Shown here: positions 8,449-16,715 of the stretch, piece after piece
Numbering within the stretch: position 1 is the stretch's first letter
How the letters are laid out: each line of letters starts with the position of its first letter
Notes under the pieces: generated by a model
What the model was told of the DNA's origin: nothing
What the model saw: the letters and a program-made list of their open reading frames with translations, nothing else
Databases searched by the model: none
NCBI GenBank assembly: GCA_035525225.1
Contig: DATLFA010000010.1
Span: forward strand, 62,001 to 126,000
Direction: 5' to 3'
DNA: 64,000 nt
Source: DATLFA01 sp035525225
Lineage (GTDB): Bacteria > Actinomycetota > Acidimicrobiia > Acidimicrobiales > WLNW01
Program-made: the position numbers and the translations under genes

Positions 8449-8473
8449 CCGGGCTCGGTCGGGCCTTCAGGCT

Positions 8474-9736
8474 CTACACCGCGGCCAGTGCGAAGTAGCC
8501 GAACTGATCGGCGACGATCTCGGTCTGCGCTTCGGCGTAGAAGCACACCTTGCCGCCGGCACCGATCTTCGCCTTCACCGCGTTGGCCCGGTCGATGCCG
8601 CGCACGAAGTTGAGGTTGGACACCCAGGGAAGCGGGTTGCCGCAAGGAAACACGGTCACCCAGCCGCGAGCGCGGGCATGGGTGACGGTCACGTTGAGCA
8701 CCACCGAGCGGGCGTCGGCCGGCACTCCGTTCACGCCGGCGATCTGCACTTCGATGATCTGGCGGGCGCCGAGCGGACCGACGCGGCGCTCGACGACACC
8801 GGTGCCATCACGGGTGTCGAGCACACGGACCGGCTCGAGGGGTGTGAACACCGGACGCAGTGCGCCCGTCCATGGGTTGAAGTAGCCCTCGATGTCCATG
8901 ATCAGATCGGCCGCGGCCGGGCTGTAGAGACACACTGCGCCGTTGGCCCCGATGCGGCTCGTGACGAGGTTGGCGACGTCGACACCCGACGCGAAGTTGA
9001 TGTTCGACGCGTACGGACGCGGCGTGCCACACGGGAACACGGTGACGTAGCCCGGGCCATCGACGTTCGTCGCGGTGAGGTTGAACGAGACGGCCGCGGC
9101 GTGGAGAGGTATGCCGGCGACACCGGCGACGGTCACCGGCAGCGTCTCGCCCGCCGCGATCTGGCGAGCGACGCCACCGGGCATGCCGGTGCCGGTACGA
9201 GAGTCGAGGATGCGAGCCGGATCGACCGATTCGAAGTGGAAGCCAGGGGCGGACTCGAACCCGTCGCCCCACCACCCGTTGACGTCGCCGACGATCTGCG
9301 TCGTGACGGAGCTGAACAAGCAGATGTGTCCGTTCGCGCCGACCTTGACCGTCACCTGGTTGGCGAGATCGACACCGAGGACGAAGTTCACGTTCGACGC
9401 GTAGGGGCGGGCCGTGCCGCATGGCCACACCGTTGCATAGCCGGCGCCCTGCGCCTGGGTGATCGTCAGATTGAGCGTGACGGCGCCGACGCCCGTGTCG
9501 GGCACACCGCCGACGCCGGTGACGTCGACGGCGATCACCTGCGCCGCGCCGAGCGGCCCGACATGACCGCCCGCGACACCGGTGCCGTCACGGGTGTCGA
9601 GGATGCGCGCCGGGTCGAGCGGATGGAACGTGCCGGCGATTGGTACCGCGGCGCGTGCCGCGGTCGTCGTCGACACCGTCGCGAGCGCCACGGCACACAC
9701 CGCAGCGATGATGAATGGGACACAGATGCGCTTCAC
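8474..9736 (-). CDS. Secreted protein with three RxLDTRxGxG repeats
   Basis: A 420-residue exported protein. Residues 1 to about 30 form a signal peptide (MKRIC, hydrophobic core, AARAA). The rest is three repeats of about 125-135 residues. Each opens with LDPARILDTRDGTG or a variant (repeat 2: DPARILDSRTGTG; repeat 3: EPVRVLDTRDGTG) and contains an FPCG or WPCG cysteine, then SN(V/I/L)NF, a GVDxAN motif and a second cysteine before a final DxxGYF or DVNGWW strand. The two cysteines per repeat could form one disulfide each. This repeat is frequent in secreted proteins of Acidimicrobiia and relatives; its ligand is unknown, surface or carbohydrate binding being a guess. Monocistronic. Confidence 0.78.
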   Translation of the reverse strand: MKRICVPFIIAAVCAVALATVSTTTAARAAVPIAGTFHPLDPARILDTRDGTGVAGGHVGPLGAAQVIAVDVTGVGGVPDTGVGAVTLNLTITQAQGAGYATVWPCGTARPYASNVNFVLGVDLANQVTVKVGANGHICLFSSVTTQIVGDVNGWWGDGFESAPGFHFESVDPARILDSRTGTGMPGGVARQIAAGETLPVTVAGVAGIPLHAAAVSFNLTATNVDGPGYVTVFPCGTPRPYASNINFASGVDVANLVTSRIGANGAVCLYSPAAADLIMDIEGYFNPWTGALRPVFTPLEPVRVLDTRDGTGVVERRVGPLGARQIIEVQIAGVNGVPADARSVVLNVTVTHARARGWVTVFPCGNPLPWVSNLNFVRGIDRANAVKAKIGAGGKVCFYAEAQTEIVADQFGYFALAAV

Positions 9737-9863
9737 GTCGAGATCCTTTGTTCGAGGGTGCTCTCACCGTGACCGCGACAGATGTGGACGGGGCGAAGGA
9801 ATTGTTCGCGAACTGTGAGCTCCGCGGCACAGCCGCTGCCCGACGGGGCGCGGCCGAGCCCCG

Positions 9864-10811
9864 CTAGTTGAGCAACGAACGCAGGTGCGGCAACGCCTCT
9901 GCACCGAGCCGCCCGATCTGGTCGCGCACCTCGTCCGGCGACGTTCCCGCTTGGAACACGCGCAGGTTGATCGCGTCACATCGCCCGTCGACCACCGCGT
10001 CGTGGAGCCGTCGCGCGAGCTCGGCGCCGTCCTCGGCCGTGACCAACCCACCGCCGGGGTCCCAGTGCTCCTGCAGACTCGCCGGGCCGACTGCACGAAA
10101 TCGAGCCATCTGCGCGTTGAGTGCGTCGACGGGAGTTGGACCGATCCACACGCGACGAATCAGGATCCGCGGACCGGTACCGCCTTCTTCGACGTGCAGA
10201 TCCGACAGCGCCCGCGTGCGGTCGACAGTTTGCAGCGAGTCGTAGATCAGCCCGAGCCCGAGCCGCGCCGCCCGGCGCACTGCCAATGGTCCCTGCGCGG
10301 CGACGACGAGCGGGATCGGTGAACGGGCCAACGCCGCGACGCCGGGGTCGTCGGCCAGCGGTCCGGTTGCGCGGCCCGCCAACGCCGCGGCGACCTCGGG
10401 CAGAGCGGCCGCGAACCGGGTGCGCATCTCGTCGAACGGCACACCGGCCATCTCGAAGTCGAGGGGGAACGCACCGACGCCGACCCCGCAACCGACCCGG
10501 CCCGCAAAGCGATGCGATGTCCACGCGAGATCTTCGACGAGCTGCGTCCATGGCCGCAGCGGCAACAAGATCGGACACGGCGCGGCCCACAGCGAACTGG
10601 TCTGCTCCAACGCCCACGTCGCAGTGAGCAACGGGTTCGGCAGATAGTTGGGGAATCCGCCGTGATGTTCCTGCGTCATCACTCCGTCGAAGCCCGCTTG
10701 TTCCGCCAGCACGGACTGAGTGACGATCTCGGCGACGGTCGACTGCGGCTCGAGATCATGCGGATAGATGCGCAACGAGATGGATCCGTGCGCGAGCGGA
10801 GCGCTCGTCAC
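9864..10811 (-). CDS. Luciferase-like (LLM class) flavin-dependent oxidoreductase
   Basis: A 315-residue TIM-barrel protein of the bacterial luciferase superfamily, using FMN or F420. The N-terminal part has AEQAGFDGVMTQEHHGGFP, in which the EHH box is typical of the alkanal-monooxygenase-like branch, then SSLWAAPCPILLPLRPW and GRVGCGVGVGAFPLDFE. The GTG at 10809-10811 shares one base with the stop of the upstream small membrane protein gene (TAGTG), so the pair is coupled. Substrate unknown. Confidence 0.8.
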   Translation of the reverse strand: MTSAPLAHGSISLRIYPHDLEPQSTVAEIVTQSVLAEQAGFDGVMTQEHHGGFPNYLPNPLLTATWALEQTSSLWAAPCPILLPLRPWTQLVEDLAWTSHRFAGRVGCGVGVGAFPLDFEMAGVPFDEMRTRFAAALPEVAAALAGRATGPLADDPGVAALARSPIPLVVAAQGPLAVRRAARLGLGLIYDSLQTVDRTRALSDLHVEEGGTGPRILIRRVWIGPTPVDALNAQMARFRAVGPASLQEHWDPGGGLVTAEDGAELARRLHDAVVDGRCDAINLRVFQAGTSPDEVRDQIGRLGAEALPHLRSLLN

Positions 10812-11086
10812 TACACGCCCTCGAGGCGGCCGTAGGTGATGCAGAAGCCGAGCGCGGTGATGGTGGCGAACGCGCCAACGAGGAAGATCGCGACCACTGT
10901 GCACCATCGCGACTTCGACCGTGCGGTCGCGATAGGTGCGGGCATGTACCACTGGGGGAGCAGCGCGAATTCATTGCCCGTGCCCGCGAGCGGTACCGCG
11001 TCGGGCTCGAGTCGCTCGCGCGGGTCGGCCGCGAGTGCCAGCTCGGCGAGCTCGTCGTCGGTCAGTGCGGCGTCGATCATCAGCAT
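10811..11086 (-). CDS. Small single-pass membrane protein, function unknown
   Basis: A 91-residue protein with an acidic N-terminal half (DAALTDDELAELALAADPRER) and one hydrophobic segment near the C-terminus (VVAIFLVGAFATITALGFC) preceded by a basic patch (ARSKSR), so the N-terminus should be cytoplasmic. Not recognised. Its stop overlaps the GTG of the luciferase-like gene by one base, which suggests co-expression, perhaps as a membrane anchor or partner. Divergent from the P450 gene across about 60 bp. Confidence 0.6.
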   Translation of the reverse strand: MLMIDAALTDDELAELALAADPRERLEPDAVPLAGTGNEFALLPQWYMPAPIATARSKSRWCTVVAIFLVGAFATITALGFCITYGRLEGV

Positions 11087-11145
11087 GGCCAGAGGATAGC
11101 TCCCGCCTCGTGAAGCGGTCAGCAGCCGCGCGCTACTGTGCGCGC

Positions 11146-12384
11146 ATGGCACCGTTGTTCGAGCCATTCGATCCGACGATCTTCGACGACCCGTACCCGA
11201 CGTACGCGCGGCTGCGGGCCGAGGCACCGCTGTATCGCGGGCCGACACACAAGTTCTGGACGCTCTCGCGATTCGCCGACATCAAGGCGGCGCTGGGCGA
11301 TTACCAGCTGTATTCGTCCGACATCGCGAGGGGCGGCATCGGCATCACGCCCGAAGAAGCGGGCGGGGCAGATCTACCCAAGCACGCGCACGAGCTACCC
11401 GCCGGCAACCTCATCGTGATGGATCCGCCCCGGCACACCGCCTACCGCAAGCCGATCGCCAAGCGGTTCCTGCAAAAGAACATGGCGCCGTTCGAAAAAA
11501 CGGTGCGCGAGGTCGTCGATCGGCTCATCGACGGCTTCATCGACAAGGGCTCGACCGACATCGTCGAAGACTTCGCGAGCGCGGTGCCGGCGCTCGTGTT
11601 CGCCGATGTGCTCGGCGTGCCACAGAGTTCCTATCGCGATCTGCATCGGTGGGCGGCCGAGCTCACCACGGTTCCGACGACGAGCGAAGGCGCGGCAACG
11701 CATCAAGAAGCGGTGGCGGCGGTGGCTGCGCTGTTCGCCGGGATGTTGCCGTACAAGCAGGCGAACCCCGCCGACGACTTGTTGACCGCTATGGCGCTGG
11801 CCACCGGCGACGATGCGATCTACAGCGCGCGCGACTTCGTCGGCATGGCGACGTCGATGTTGATCGCCGGCAACGACACCACGGCCAACCTGTTGGCCAG
11901 CGCGATCTATCTGTTCGCAAAGTACCCCGAACAGCGCGCGCTGCTGGTCGACGATCCGTCGCTGATGGGCAACGCCGTCGAGGAGATCCTGCGCTACGAG
12001 CCGCCGGTACACGGTTTGGCGCGCGTGCTCACGCGCGACACCGAACTCCATGGCCAGCCGTTGTCCGAGGGCGAAAAGGTGTTGCTGCTGTACGCCGCGG
12101 GCAATCGCGACGAGCGAGTGTTCGACGATCCCGAAGCGTTCGACGTGCGCCGTGAGATCACGCAACATCTCAGCTTTGGCCACGGCGTGCACTACTGCGT
12201 CGGATTGCATCTGGGCCGCCTCGAGTCGCGCATCGCACTCGGCACGTTCCTCGAACGCATCCCAAACTATGAGGTCGACCTCGACGACATCCACTGGCGC
12301 CACATCTTCGCCACCCGACAGATGAAAGCGCTGCCCATCACCTTCACTCCGGCTGATGGGCGCGTGGTGACGGATGTCCTATAA
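11146..12384 (+). CDS. Cytochrome P450
   Basis: A 412-residue soluble bacterial P450 monooxygenase. The I-helix oxygen-activation motif is LIAGNDTTANL, the K-helix ExxR is in EEILRYEPPV, and the heme loop is FGHGVHYCVGLHLGRLE with the axial ligand Cys351. Length and the PxxxFDxPYPTYARLR opening fit class I P450s such as the CYP125/CYP107-like groups; the exact family and substrate cannot be given. No ferredoxin or ferredoxin reductase lies nearby, so electrons must come from elsewhere. ATG 11146 (MAPLFEPFDP) matches the family N-terminus. Followed 45 bp on by a solute-binding lipoprotein gene. Confidence 0.93.
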   Translation: MAPLFEPFDPTIFDDPYPTYARLRAEAPLYRGPTHKFWTLSRFADIKAALGDYQLYSSDIARGGIGITPEEAGGADLPKHAHELPAGNLIVMDPPRHTAYRKPIAKRFLQKNMAPFEKTVREVVDRLIDGFIDKGSTDIVEDFASAVPALVFADVLGVPQSSYRDLHRWAAELTTVPTTSEGAATHQEAVAAVAALFAGMLPYKQANPADDLLTAMALATGDDAIYSARDFVGMATSMLIAGNDTTANLLASAIYLFAKYPEQRALLVDDPSLMGNAVEEILRYEPPVHGLARVLTRDTELHGQPLSEGEKVLLLYAAGNRDERVFDDPEAFDVRREITQHLSFGHGVHYCVGLHLGRLESRIALGTFLERIPNYEVDLDDIHWRHIFATRQMKALPITFTPADGRVVTDVL

Positions 12385-12429
12385 TTGCCGGGCTCCCGGC
12401 CACGGGTCGGGCTCCACAGGGGGATCCAG

Positions 12430-14172
12430 ATGAACCGACCAATGCGCTCCGTGATCGGGCTTCTTGCCGCGCTGACGTTGTTTGCCGCCGCCTGCGGGGA
12501 TGACGATTCGGACAGCCAGTCCACCAGCACCACTGGTCCGGCGGCCACGACACCGGCTACCACGAAGCCACCGGTCACCGGGGGCACGCTGACCTTCGGC
12601 TCGTATTCGAAGATATCGGGCCTCGACCCGATCGTGGGGTTGGGGCACGGCACGTCGGGCGGCATTCCGATGCAGGCGGTATTCGACGCGCTGATGCGTT
12701 ACAACAACGCCACGAAGCAGTACGACCCTCAGACGGCGGCGTCCTTGACGGCGAATGCGACTTCGACCGAGTGGACGCTGAAGCTCAAGCCGAATATCAA
12801 GTTCCACGACGGCACCGACTACGACGCCGATGCCGTGAAGTTCGGTATCAATCGCCACCGTGTCGGTGGCGGCATTCCTCCTGCGCAGTGTGCGGAGCAC
12901 GTAGCGTGTCCGCGCAACGTCACGTCGTCGGCGAACTATGTCTCGTTGATCAAAGACATCGCCGTGGTCGACAAGCTCACGTTGAGGTTCACAACCGAGC
13001 CGTGGACTTCGTTCCCGTACCTGTTGTCGTCGGAGGCCGGCTTCATCCCGTCGCCGACGGCGCTCAAGAAGTTGTGCGTCGACCCGACCAAGGCGATCAA
13101 CACGTGCGAGTTCAATCTCAAGGCGGTCGGTGCCGGTCCCTTCATGGTCGAGTCGTACAAGCCTGACGACGTGATCACGCTGGTGCGCAATCCCACCTAC
13201 TGGAACGGCCCCGTCTACCTCGACGGCATTCGCTTCCTCGATTCCGGCGACTCGGGTGGGCTCAAGTCACTCGAGGCGTTGCAGGCAGGCACCACGCAAG
13301 CCGCCTTCTTGCGTGACGCTGCCGCGGTTGCCGATGCAAAGGCCGCGAAGATCCCGGGGTTCACGACTCCCAACATGGGAGGATCGATCCTGTTCATGAA
13401 CATCGCGGCCACCGTCAACTGCGTGGGGGGCGCGCCCGCCCCGCTCTGCACGGGCAAGCCCGACGGCCCGACCCCTTCACAGCCGAACACAAAGGACTTG
13501 AAAGTCCGTCAGGCCGTCGTCGCCGCGATCGATCCCCAGGTCGTGAACCAGCGCGCGTACGGTGGCAAGGCCAAAGCGAGTTCGGCGTGGTTCACGTCCG
13601 AGTTTCCGTGGGATCCGAAAGTGCCCGGTGCGAAGTTCGATCCCGAGGCGGCAAAAAAGCTCGTGACCGAAGCAAAGGCCGCTGGTTGGAACGGCACGGT
13701 CCGTCTGCTCTTTGTCAACACGCAGGTGAGCCGGGACATGGGCCTTGCCGTGCAGACCATGTTGCAAACAGTCGGTATCAATGCACCGATGGAGGTCAAA
13801 GAGGCCACCGCACAACAGCAGACCGTGATCTCCACCAAGGACTTCGACCTCACGACGTGGGGCATCGCGACTGGCGTCGATGATGCGACGTTGTTCTCGC
13901 TGGTGCAGAACTTGAAGAGCGATGTCTCGAGCAATCGGATCGGTTTCAAGAGCGCGATCGTCGATCAGGCGTTGACCGACATCCGCGTTTCGAAGACCGA
14001 TGCCGAGAAGACCGCCGCCTACAAGAAGATCGCCGAAGAGGTCGGTGCACAGTTGCCGTGGGTCAACCTCGCGCAGATCGACGAGTACTCCGCAGTGTCA
14101 GCAAAGGTGCAGGGCGCCACCTTCGGTGGTCGCGGCTATATCTTCTTCGACAAGGCGTGGCTCGAGAGGTAG
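12430..14172 (+). CDS. ABC transporter substrate-binding lipoprotein, family 5 (peptide/nickel type)
   Basis: A 580-residue exported lipoprotein that would bind a peptide-like or other organic ligand and deliver it to an ABC importer. The N-terminus has a hydrophobic segment ending in LFAAAC, a good lipobox with Cys as the lipidation site, then an acidic and Thr/Pro-rich linker. The family 5 core follows (WTLKLKPNIKFHDGTDYDADAVKFGINR, here cited in pieces: WTLKLKPNIKFHDG and DADAVKF; GAGPFMVESYKPDD; LVRNPTYWNG). AGGGGG upstream of ATG 12430 is the ribosome site. No permease or ATPase gene lies on either side, so it is an orphan binding protein. Confidence 0.88.
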   Translation: MNRPMRSVIGLLAALTLFAAACGDDDSDSQSTSTTGPAATTPATTKPPVTGGTLTFGSYSKISGLDPIVGLGHGTSGGIPMQAVFDALMRYNNATKQYDPQTAASLTANATSTEWTLKLKPNIKFHDGTDYDADAVKFGINRHRVGGGIPPAQCAEHVACPRNVTSSANYVSLIKDIAVVDKLTLRFTTEPWTSFPYLLSSEAGFIPSPTALKKLCVDPTKAINTCEFNLKAVGAGPFMVESYKPDDVITLVRNPTYWNGPVYLDGIRFLDSGDSGGLKSLEALQAGTTQAAFLRDAAAVADAKAAKIPGFTTPNMGGSILFMNIAATVNCVGGAPAPLCTGKPDGPTPSQPNTKDLKVRQAVVAAIDPQVVNQRAYGGKAKASSAWFTSEFPWDPKVPGAKFDPEAAKKLVTEAKAAGWNGTVRLLFVNTQVSRDMGLAVQTMLQTVGINAPMEVKEATAQQQTVISTKDFDLTTWGIATGVDDATLFSLVQNLKSDVSSNRIGFKSAIVDQALTDIRVSKTDAEKTAAYKKIAEEVGAQLPWVNLAQIDEYSAVSAKVQGATFGGRGYIFFDKAWLER

Positions 14173-14182
14173 TCGCAGTAGG

Positions 14183-14443
14183 TCAGGAGGGGGCGCACTC
14201 GAGGCGGAGTTCGAGTGTGAGGAAGTGCGTTGCGGTGAGCGCGATTCGGCGCGTGCTGCCCAAGTTGGCCAGCGTCACTGCGGCGTTGGCCGACAGCAGC
14301 AGGCGCACCCTGGTACCACCGTCTTCGACATGTAGGCCCCATCCGCGCGTCGCATCGGACAGCCCGTCGGCATCGACGCTACCGACGATCAATGAGCATG
14401 GCGACTCCATCAATTCGATGATGTCGGGTTCGATCACCAGCAC
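14183..14443 (-). pseudogene. C-terminally truncated PPOX-type flavoprotein gene
   Basis: An 86-residue product that matches the first half of small pyridoxamine-5'-phosphate-oxidase-like proteins: IEPDIIELMESPCSLIVGSV, DATRGWGLHVEDGG, then RIALTATHF, after which the usual C-terminal half (about 60-80 residues) is replaced by a short unrelated tail (ELRLECAPS). The stop is 10 bp from the stop of the convergent binding-protein gene, so loss of the C-terminus may reflect a rearrangement at that junction. GTG 14443 or GTG 14437 could start it. It might still make a stable short protein, but a remnant is more likely. Confidence 0.6.
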
Positions 14444-14475
14444 TCCAAAAAACGCTTTAGCGCGTATTTAGGGTT

Positions 14476-14510
14476 TTCTCACGCACCTTTCAGGAGCGGG
14501 CCCGTGAGAA
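14476..14510 (+). promoter_or_regulatory. Hairpin in the formamidase leader
   Basis: TTCTCACG (14476-14483) pairs perfectly with CGTGAGAA (14503-14510) around a 19-base loop. It lies in the 143-bp divergent gap upstream of the 40-codon ORF. It may be part of a leader RNA or a protein-binding site; no known riboswitch class was recognised. Confidence 0.35.
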
Positions 14511-14586
14511 CTCCTTCATGATCGCACCGTAGAGCAAATCCCAAGCGTGCCGGGCAGTCTCGGCACCACCACCGAAGGAGCCCGCA

Positions 14587-14709
14587 ATGTCAAGTATCAC
14601 CCTCCCGTCGCTCACCGTCGAGGTGTTCGCCGGCATGATGGCCCTCACGCAGTCGGTGATCAGCCCTGCCGACTTCGCGCAGGTCGCGACCCGCCTGGGC
14701 GTGGGCTGA
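14587..14709 (+). CDS. 40-residue small protein or leader peptide upstream of formamidase
   Basis: ATG 14587 is preceded by AAGGAG at 14574-14579 with ideal spacing, better than most genes in the window. The product opens MSSITLPSLTVEVFAGMM and ends DFAQVATRLGVG: a mixed, slightly amphipathic sequence with no cysteine pair, signal peptide or obvious run of one codon. The stop at 14707-14709 lies 69 bp before the formamidase start and just upstream of the hairpin that covers that start. Either a small protein of the formamidase operon or a leader peptide whose translation controls amiF. Not recognised as a known family. Confidence 0.5.
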   Translation: MSSITLPSLTVEVFAGMMALTQSVISPADFAQVATRLGVG

Positions 14710-14740
14710 ATTCACGCAGCCGTAACCGTCTTGTCGAACC

Positions 14741-14788
14741 GCCCGCATACGGTCACCTCTGGCAATGAGGAGGTGACCGTGAGCGGGC
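14741..14788 (+). promoter_or_regulatory. Hairpin covering the formamidase ribosome binding site and start codon
   Basis: GCCCGC (14741-14746) pairs with GCGGGC (14783-14788), and ACGGTCACCTC (14749-14759) pairs with GAGGTGACCGT (14770-14780), giving 17 base pairs interrupted by a 2x2 internal loop and closed by a 10-base loop. The right arm holds most of GAGGAGG (14767-14773) and the GTG start (14779-14781). Left folded, it should block initiation on amiF. This looks like a translational switch. Confidence 0.6.
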
Positions 14789-15771
14789 TCGGTGGGCTGA
14801 ACAAGTCGCCCGGTGGTGTCGTCGTCGGTCTGGTGCAGCTGCAAAATCCGGTGGTGGAGACCGCTGCCGATCTCGAGGCGCAAACGGCTCGGGTCTGTGC
14901 GTTGGTGGGCAAGGCCCGTCGCAACAATCCGGCGATGGATCTCGTCGTGTTCCCGGAGTATTCCCTACACGGACTGTCGATGAGCACCGACGCGACGATC
15001 ATGTGCGATCTCGACGGGCCCGAAGTGAAAGAGATGCGCGCCGCGTGCGTCGAGCACCACATCTGGGGCTGCTTCTCGATCATGGAGCGCAACCCGCAGG
15101 GCAATCCTTTCAACAGCGGCATCATCGTCGACAGCGAGGGCGAACTGCGGCTCTACTACCGCAAGTTGCACCCGTGGGTGCCGGTCGAGCCATGGGAGCC
15201 CGGTGATCTCGGTATCCCCGTGTGCGACGGGCCCAACGGCAGCCGATTGGCGTTGATCATCTGCCATGACGGCATGTTCCCCGAGATGGCGCGCGAGTGT
15301 GCCTACAAGGGGGCAGAGATCATGATCCGCACGGCGGGGTACACCGCGCCCATTCGCCACGCGTGGCAGATCACGAATCAAGCCAACGCGTTCTGCAACC
15401 TGATGACCACCGCATCGGTGTGTCTGTGCGGCAGCGACGGCTCGTTCGATTCGATGGGCGAGGCGATGTTGGTCAACTTCGACGGGGTACCGATCGCCAT
15501 GGGTGGGAACCGCCCGGACGAGATCATCACCGCGGAGCTGCGCCCTGATCTCGTGCGCGAAGCGCGCATCAATTGGGGTGTCGAGAACAACCCCTATCAA
15601 TTCGGCCATCGCGGCTACGTCGCCGTCAAGGGTGGGGCGAGTGATTGCCCTTACACGTACATGCACGACCTCGCGGCCGGTCGCTACCGCCTGCCGTGGG
15701 AGGACGACGTCGTGCACATCGACGGCACGGCGTGCGGGTTCGCGCCGCCCGATCGACTTTTCGGCGGTTGA
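14779..15771 (+). CDS. amiF: Formamidase (nitrilase superfamily)
   Basis: A 330-residue nitrilase-fold enzyme that hydrolyses formamide to formate and ammonia. The catalytic triad is Glu60 (VVFPEYSLHG), Lys129 (YYRKLHPW) and Cys162 (LIICHDGMFPEMARECA); positions and context match bacterial AmiF closely (GCFSIMERNP, PWEPGDLGIPVC, NLMTTASVCLCG), and the length is near the 334 residues of the Helicobacter enzyme. The N-terminus MSGLGGLNKSPGG from GTG 14779 fits the AmiF start, and GAGGAGG lies five bases upstream; an in-frame TTG at 14731 is rejected. The start is enclosed in a strong hairpin and follows a 40-codon ORF. Likely role: nitrogen supply. Confidence 0.9.
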   Translation: MSGLGGLNKSPGGVVVGLVQLQNPVVETAADLEAQTARVCALVGKARRNNPAMDLVVFPEYSLHGLSMSTDATIMCDLDGPEVKEMRAACVEHHIWGCFSIMERNPQGNPFNSGIIVDSEGELRLYYRKLHPWVPVEPWEPGDLGIPVCDGPNGSRLALIICHDGMFPEMARECAYKGAEIMIRTAGYTAPIRHAWQITNQANAFCNLMTTASVCLCGSDGSFDSMGEAMLVNFDGVPIAMGGNRPDEIITAELRPDLVREARINWGVENNPYQFGHRGYVAVKGGASDCPYTYMHDLAAGRYRLPWEDDVVHIDGTACGFAPPDRLFGG

Positions 15772-15836
15772 CGGGCGGCCACGTTGACGAGTCCCATCGA
15801 TGATGTTCGAATGACCCCTCGACCGAGGGGGTACGT

Positions 15837-16685
15837 GTGGGTGCATTGAATGGCCAGGCAGCGTTGGTGACCGGTGGGGGCGGTGGCATCGGTGGTGCAT
15901 CCGCCGAGTGGTTGGCGCGCGATGGCGCCGCCGTGATGATCATGGGACGCACCGAAGCGACGCTCGTCGAGTCGAAGAAGCGCATCGAGAAGGCGGCCGG
16001 GAAAGGCGCGCGCGTCGAGTACTTCGTCGGCGACGGGCTCGACGAAGAGTCGGTCGCGGCCGCGTGCGCGGCGACTGCGGCGCTCGCCGATCGTTTGTCC
16101 ATCGCGGTCTCGGTGGTCGGCGGGGGCACGATGAAGCCGCTGTTGATGTTCAACGGCGACGAGCTGGCCGACGACTTGCGCAAGAACATCGTGTCGGCGT
16201 TCTTGATCATCAAGTATTCGACCCCGCTCATGACGACGGGTGGGGGCGGTTCGATCGTGTGCATCTCGTCCGACGCGGCAAAGGTTCCGTGGCCCTTCCT
16301 CGCGACCTACAACACGTCGAAGGCCGGTGTCGAGGGTCTGGTCAAAGGAGCGGCGCTCGAGCTCGCGCATCTCGGCATCCGGGTCAACGCCGTGCGTCCC
16401 GGCCTGGTCAAGACCGCCGGCACGGCGGACGGCCTGTTCAAGAACGAGCCGGTGATCAAGCAGTTCCTCGCCGAGAAACCGCTGGGCCGTACCGGCGTGC
16501 CCGACGACATCGCGGCGGGTGTGCGCTATCTGGCCGGGCCCGAATCGAGCTGGGTCACCGGACAGAGCATCGGTATCGAGGGCGGCAACGAGCTCACCAA
16601 GGCGCCGTATCTCGAGTCGTTGGTGCGCAAGCGCTTCGGCGACGCCCCGATCGACGAGGCGCTCGCCGGCCGCATCCCGAGCTAG
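15837..16685 (+). CDS. Short-chain dehydrogenase/reductase
   Basis: A 282-residue NAD(P)-dependent oxidoreductase. The nucleotide loop is VTGGGGGIGGASAEWLA, the active site has Ser in SIVCISSDAA and the YNTSKAG catalytic Tyr/Lys, and the C-terminus has SSWVTGQSIGIEGG. The GTG start at 15837 follows GAGGGGG at 15825-15831. The stretch that usually reads NNAG is here VVGGG, as in some acyl-chain-reducing SDRs. It is 65 bp from amiF and in the same direction, possibly the same transcript. Substrate unknown. Confidence 0.88.
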   Translation: MGALNGQAALVTGGGGGIGGASAEWLARDGAAVMIMGRTEATLVESKKRIEKAAGKGARVEYFVGDGLDEESVAAACAATAALADRLSIAVSVVGGGTMKPLLMFNGDELADDLRKNIVSAFLIIKYSTPLMTTGGGGSIVCISSDAAKVPWPFLATYNTSKAGVEGLVKGAALELAHLGIRVNAVRPGLVKTAGTADGLFKNEPVIKQFLAEKPLGRTGVPDDIAAGVRYLAGPESSWVTGQSIGIEGGNELTKAPYLESLVRKRFGDAPIDEALAGRIPS

Positions 16686-16715
16686 AGGTCAGCTAGCCGG
16701 TCAGCTCGTCGAGGA

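Noticed and set aside
8366..9772. 468-codon plus-strand frame opposite the secreted repeat gene
   Set aside because: Periodic only because the true protein on the minus strand is repetitive.
9831..9866. Possible extra copy of the dispersed element (CGGCCGAGCCCCGC)
   Set aside because: Too different from the consensus, lacks the second GAGCGGGAA half.
14444..14586. Known riboswitch (guanidine or other nitrogen-related) upstream of amiF
   Set aside because: Only hairpins were seen; none of the conserved core sequences of a riboswitch class could be recognised by eye.
14731..14778. TTG start for amiF at 14731
   Set aside because: No ribosome site, and the protein would include the hairpin region; GTG 14779 matches the AmiF N-terminus and has GAGGAGG in front.
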